From assembly GCF_008180445.1 (NCBI RefSeq), contig NZ_VTER01000006.1, positions 248,001 to 312,000 of the forward strand: DNA of 64,000 bases. The letters are read 5' to 3'. Both the position numbers and the translations under genes were made by a program. Below the pieces are notes generated by a model. It made no database searches. It was not told the origin of the DNA and saw only the letters and a program-made list of their open reading frames with translations. The DNA comes from Bacillus_AB infantis_B (GTDB lineage Bacteria > Bacillota > Bacilli > Bacillales > Cytobacillaceae). Below, one piece after another: positions 61,691 to 64,000 of the stretch. How positions within the stretch are numbered: the first letter of the stretch is position 1; every line of letters begins with the position of its first letter.

Positions 61691-62248
61691 ATGAGTGTAT
61701 TATTTGAAAATGGCAGCCTGAAAGTAAGAGAACTGGAAGAAAGGGATAAACTCCACCTTGTACGCTGGCTGCAGGATCCAGCAGTGCTGGAATATTACGA
61801 AGGCAGAGACAATCCCCATTCACTGCAAATGGTAGATGAGCATTTCTATAATCGGGACCGGCATGTGGCTGCCTGTATTATTGAATGGGAAGATACAGAA
61901 CTGGGATATATCCAGTTTTATCCGCTGGATGAAGAAGAAAGGGAGAAATACGGATACCTTCCTGGTATTTCTGTCTATGGTACAGACCAGTTCATCGGGG
62001 AATCAACATGGTGGGGAAAAGGAATCGGGAAGCTGCTCGTTCAGTCAATGATCAGCTATTTGATAAAAGAAAAGGGAGCAGACCTGGTAGTCATGGACCC
62101 GCAGACATGGAATGAAAGGGCCATTGCCTGTTATGAGAGCAGCGGAATGCAAAAAAGAAAGCTTCTCCCGAAAAACGAATACCATGAAGGTGAATGGAGA
62201 GATGCCTGGCTGATGGAATATGATAAAAAAAGCGGAATAGACTTGTAA
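61691..62248 (+). CDS. GNAT acetyltransferase, AAC(6')-like
   Basis: A 185-aa acetyl-CoA-dependent N-acetyltransferase. The RLWLQDPAV-like opening (VRWLQDPAVLEYY), GYIQFYPL beta strand, and GKGIGKLLVQSMISYL CoA-binding loop are clear; VMDPQTWNERAIACYESSGM is typical of the aminoglycoside 6'-acetyltransferase subgroup. The actual acceptor is unknown, and drug resistance should not be assumed. ATG 61691 after GTGGAGG; upstream frame not supported. Confidence 0.86.
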   Translation: MSVLFENGSLKVRELEERDKLHLVRWLQDPAVLEYYEGRDNPHSLQMVDEHFYNRDRHVAACIIEWEDTELGYIQFYPLDEEEREKYGYLPGISVYGTDQFIGESTWWGKGIGKLLVQSMISYLIKEKGADLVVMDPQTWNERAIACYESSGMQKRKLLPKNEYHEGEWRDAWLMEYDKKSGIDL

Positions 62249-62271
62249 AAATGGAAAATATGTAAGATCAC

Positions 62272-62313
62272 AAAAAAAGGAAGCAAACTCAACTGAGTTT
62301 GCTTCCTTTTTTA
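62272..62313. terminator. Bidirectional terminator
   Basis: AAAAAAAGGAAGCAAACTCA and TGAGTTTGCTTCCTTTTTT form a nearly perfect long stem between the GNAT and AI-2E genes. Confidence 0.93.
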
Positions 62314-63420
62314 TAGGGCAGTATCTGAGCCGGTGGCAACACTTTCTCTTCTTGCCCGAAGGAACCGGACAAAGTTCATGACGATTGTTTTTACAACCGC
62401 ATACGTTGGAATTGCAAGGATCATGCCCAGGATCCCTGCAAGGTTTCCTGCCACTAGCAGGAGGATGATGATGGTGGCAGGATGGGTGTCAAGCCTTTTT
62501 CCAAGGATGAGAGGGGAAAGGATATTCCCTTCAACCTGCTGGGCAACGGCAATGACGATGATCGCCAGGATTGCCTTTGCCGGGGAATCGAACAGTGCGA
62601 TCAATACAGCAGGCGCCCCGCCGAGAAATGGACCGACGTAAGGAATGATGTTCGTAACAGCGACAATCAGCGCCAGAACGAGGGCATATGGCAGGTCAAT
62701 GATCATATAGCCGATGAAGGCCAGTGTCCCGACGAATAAAGCCACGGTTACCTGTCCCTGTATGTATGCTGCCAGGGTTTCACCTGTCTCCTTCAGCGTT
62801 TTTAAACCTTCGCTCCGATAAGATAGAGGGAGGAATTTGGATATGGCAGCCGGAAACCTTCCGCCATCCTTGAACATATAAAACAGCAGGAAGGGAACCG
62901 TTACAATTGTGACTGTAATATTGGCGACAAGGCTGAATACATTGGAAATTCCATTTGTCACCCTGTCAGGGATCGTGTTGGCAAACTCCATCAATGACCT
63001 TTCCAGGTTTTCAATCGGGACATAATCCTGATTCATGACCCATTTGAACTGCTGCGAGCGTGAAAGATTTTCTATGTAGATTCTTGTTCTTTGTGCATAT
63101 GTCGGCAAATCATTGAATAATGCTGTAACCTGCTTTGATATGATAGGGACAAGGCTGCCGATCACCAGGACGATAAGGCCGATGATGATCAGGTAAATGA
63201 TTATGATGGCAATGGTCCTCGGCAGTTTTCTTGCCTGGAGGAAATTGACGACCGGGTTAAGCAGGAAATAAAGGAAGCCTGAGATGATAATCGGGAAAAA
63301 CAAGGTAGACACAAAGATTCCGATTGGTTCAAATAAAAAGGATATTTTGGATGATACGTAAATGATGGCCACAATCAGAAGGATCTGAAGAGACCAGAAT
63401 TGGATATTTTTTTTTGTCAC
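62311..63420 (-). CDS. AI-2E family transporter (YtvI/YueF-like)
   Basis: A 369-aa membrane protein with seven or eight helices. Features include FLFEPIGIFVSTLFFPIIIS, the large central cytosolic loop, and PYVGPFLGGAPAVLIALF with AQQVEGNILSPLILGKRL, the family signature. Members move small metabolites or ions; the substrate is uncertain. The start is GTG 63420, 5 bp after AAAGGTGA, in preference to GTG 63429. Confidence 0.87.
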   Translation of the reverse strand: MTKKNIQFWSLQILLIVAIIYVSSKISFLFEPIGIFVSTLFFPIIISGFLYFLLNPVVNFLQARKLPRTIAIIIIYLIIIGLIVLVIGSLVPIISKQVTALFNDLPTYAQRTRIYIENLSRSQQFKWVMNQDYVPIENLERSLMEFANTIPDRVTNGISNVFSLVANITVTIVTVPFLLFYMFKDGGRFPAAISKFLPLSYRSEGLKTLKETGETLAAYIQGQVTVALFVGTLAFIGYMIIDLPYALVLALIVAVTNIIPYVGPFLGGAPAVLIALFDSPAKAILAIIVIAVAQQVEGNILSPLILGKRLDTHPATIIILLLVAGNLAGILGMILAIPTYAVVKTIVMNFVRFLRARRESVATGSDTAL

Positions 63421-63502
63421 AGAATTCACCTTTCGCTTTCTTCCTGTAAAAAGTATAACAGAAGTTAGAATAATTTTCCTGGAAATTGCCAGGCTATGTA
63501 TT

Positions 63503-63706
63503 TTAGGCGGACATCAACATTCGAAGTGCAAAATAAAAAGACCCAGATTGGCCCTTATGTTTGGATTTGTATACAAGATCTTTCTTTGTTTTTGTCCTTC
63601 TCTCAGACATATCAATTAATGCATAAGGACTTCTTTTGCTCTCCGGATTTCTTTTCCCTTCACGCACCATTTTAGCACGCAGCTTCTTCGCTTTGGATTT
63701 GGCCAT
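63503..63706 (-). CDS. Small basic protein (67 aa)
   Basis: A 67-aa, strongly basic protein starting at 63706 after AGGAGTG. It opens MAKSKAKKLRAKMVREGKR and contains DMSERRTKTKKDLVYKSK. It has the look of a nucleic-acid-binding small protein conserved in Bacillaceae, but no function is assigned. An upstream in-frame ATG lacks a site. Confidence 0.75.
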   Translation of the reverse strand: MAKSKAKKLRAKMVREGKRNPESKRSPYALIDMSERRTKTKKDLVYKSKHKGQSGSFYFALRMLMSA

Positions 63707-63789
63707 TTTATCTGCACTCCTGTCATTATGGAATGTATTCATTTTATAATATCCAGGTCATTCAAACAATGGGTTTCAGACCTGGGAAG

Positions 63790-63957
63790 CTAAATTTTTT
63801 CTGCAAGCTTCTGCCTGGCCTGCTTCAATCTGGCGGTCATTGCCTTCTCAATTTTTCCTGGTCCATTCATATAGCGGCATATTCCGTATATGAAGACTTC
63901 TTCTATGAAGATGAGCAACAATAAAATAGTAATGGCTGCAGTTAAAAGATTCATCAT
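63790..63957 (-). CDS. 55-aa single-pass membrane protein
   Basis: ATG 63957 after GGGAGG. An N-terminal membrane helix (NLLTAAITILLLLIFIEEVF) is followed by a basic cytosolic tail (KAMTARLKQARQKLAEKI). It was not covered by longer ORF calls. Function unknown. The sequence to 64000 shows the ribosome site and nothing else. Confidence 0.65.
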   Translation of the reverse strand: MMNLLTAAITILLLLIFIEEVFIYGICRYMNGPGKIEKAMTARLKQARQKLAEKI

Positions 63958-64000
63958 GCATCATGCCTCCCGAACCGGTCATATATCAAAGCATATGAGG

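Overview
The window looks like a low-to-moderate GC, endospore-forming Bacillaceae chromosome (Bacillus or a related genus). The evidence is AGGAGG-type ribosome sites, many TTG/GTG starts, a GerA-type germinant receptor, a KinB-like kinase, an RsbR-type stressosome protein, YkoS/YkoT/YkoP/YqhV/YusW-type proteins, a cre box, a T-box and five metabolite riboswitch classes. Five ambiguous N bases, all inside one tandem array, show that this is draft sequence. No prophage, transposase, tRNA or rRNA was found.

Layout. 0.3-4.2 kb: ECF-type sigma factor, RskA-like anti-sigma factor, a cell-wall-anchored protein made of two copies of one helical domain, and a class F sortase fused to an FN3-like domain. 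4.3-7.3 kb: CBS protein, PlsC acyltransferase, HAD phosphatase, and two tiny paralogous ORFs (37 and 34 aa). 7.35-9.3 kb: preQ1 riboswitch and queCDE. 9.3-20.9 kb: housekeeping and transport genes (YhfK-like reductase, KinB-like kinase, deformylase, FtsH paralog, EamA and MATE transporters, TetR regulator), with a SAM-I riboswitch in front of an FbpA-like small protein and an alpha/beta hydrolase. 20.9-21.4 kb: tandem array 1. 21.6-25.8 kb: galU and a YkoS/YkoT/GtrA envelope-glycan set. 25.9-29.4 kb: HAD, Nudix, a second sliding clamp (DnaN paralog), and small genes around a LexA-type box. 29.5-35.5 kb: TPP riboswitch and thiT, potABCD, and a cobalamin riboswitch in front of a thioesterase. 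35.5-41.8 kb: metG with a T-box, RsbR-like protein, bactofilin, czcD and czrA. 41.9-48.7 kb: ComFB-family protein, tandem array 2, acyl-CoA dehydrogenase, GerA/GerB/GerC operon, and a CDF transporter. 48.7-58.2 kb: YkoP, subtilase, YqhV, BioY, Nudix, a frameshifted LytS with LytR, CstA behind a cre box, and PanE. 58.2-59.0 kb: tandem array 3. 59.1-64 kb: 5'-nucleotidase-like metallophosphatase, lipoprotein, GNAT, AI-2E transporter and small proteins.

The most unusual feature is a set of three intergenic tandem arrays at 20939-21440, 42229-42525 and about 58230-59040. Their sequences are unrelated, but they share one design: a 52-53 bp period (about five DNA helical turns), a 31-35 bp dyad in each unit, and a 17-22 bp purine/pyrimidine-biased linker. 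In each case the T-rich strand of the linker follows the hairpin in the direction of a neighbouring gene that transcribes into the array. Other points for a second look are the riboswitch-target pairings (SAM with FbpA-like/hydrolase, cobalamin with thioesterase), the twin micro-ORFs, the LytS frameshift and the sigma/sortase island.
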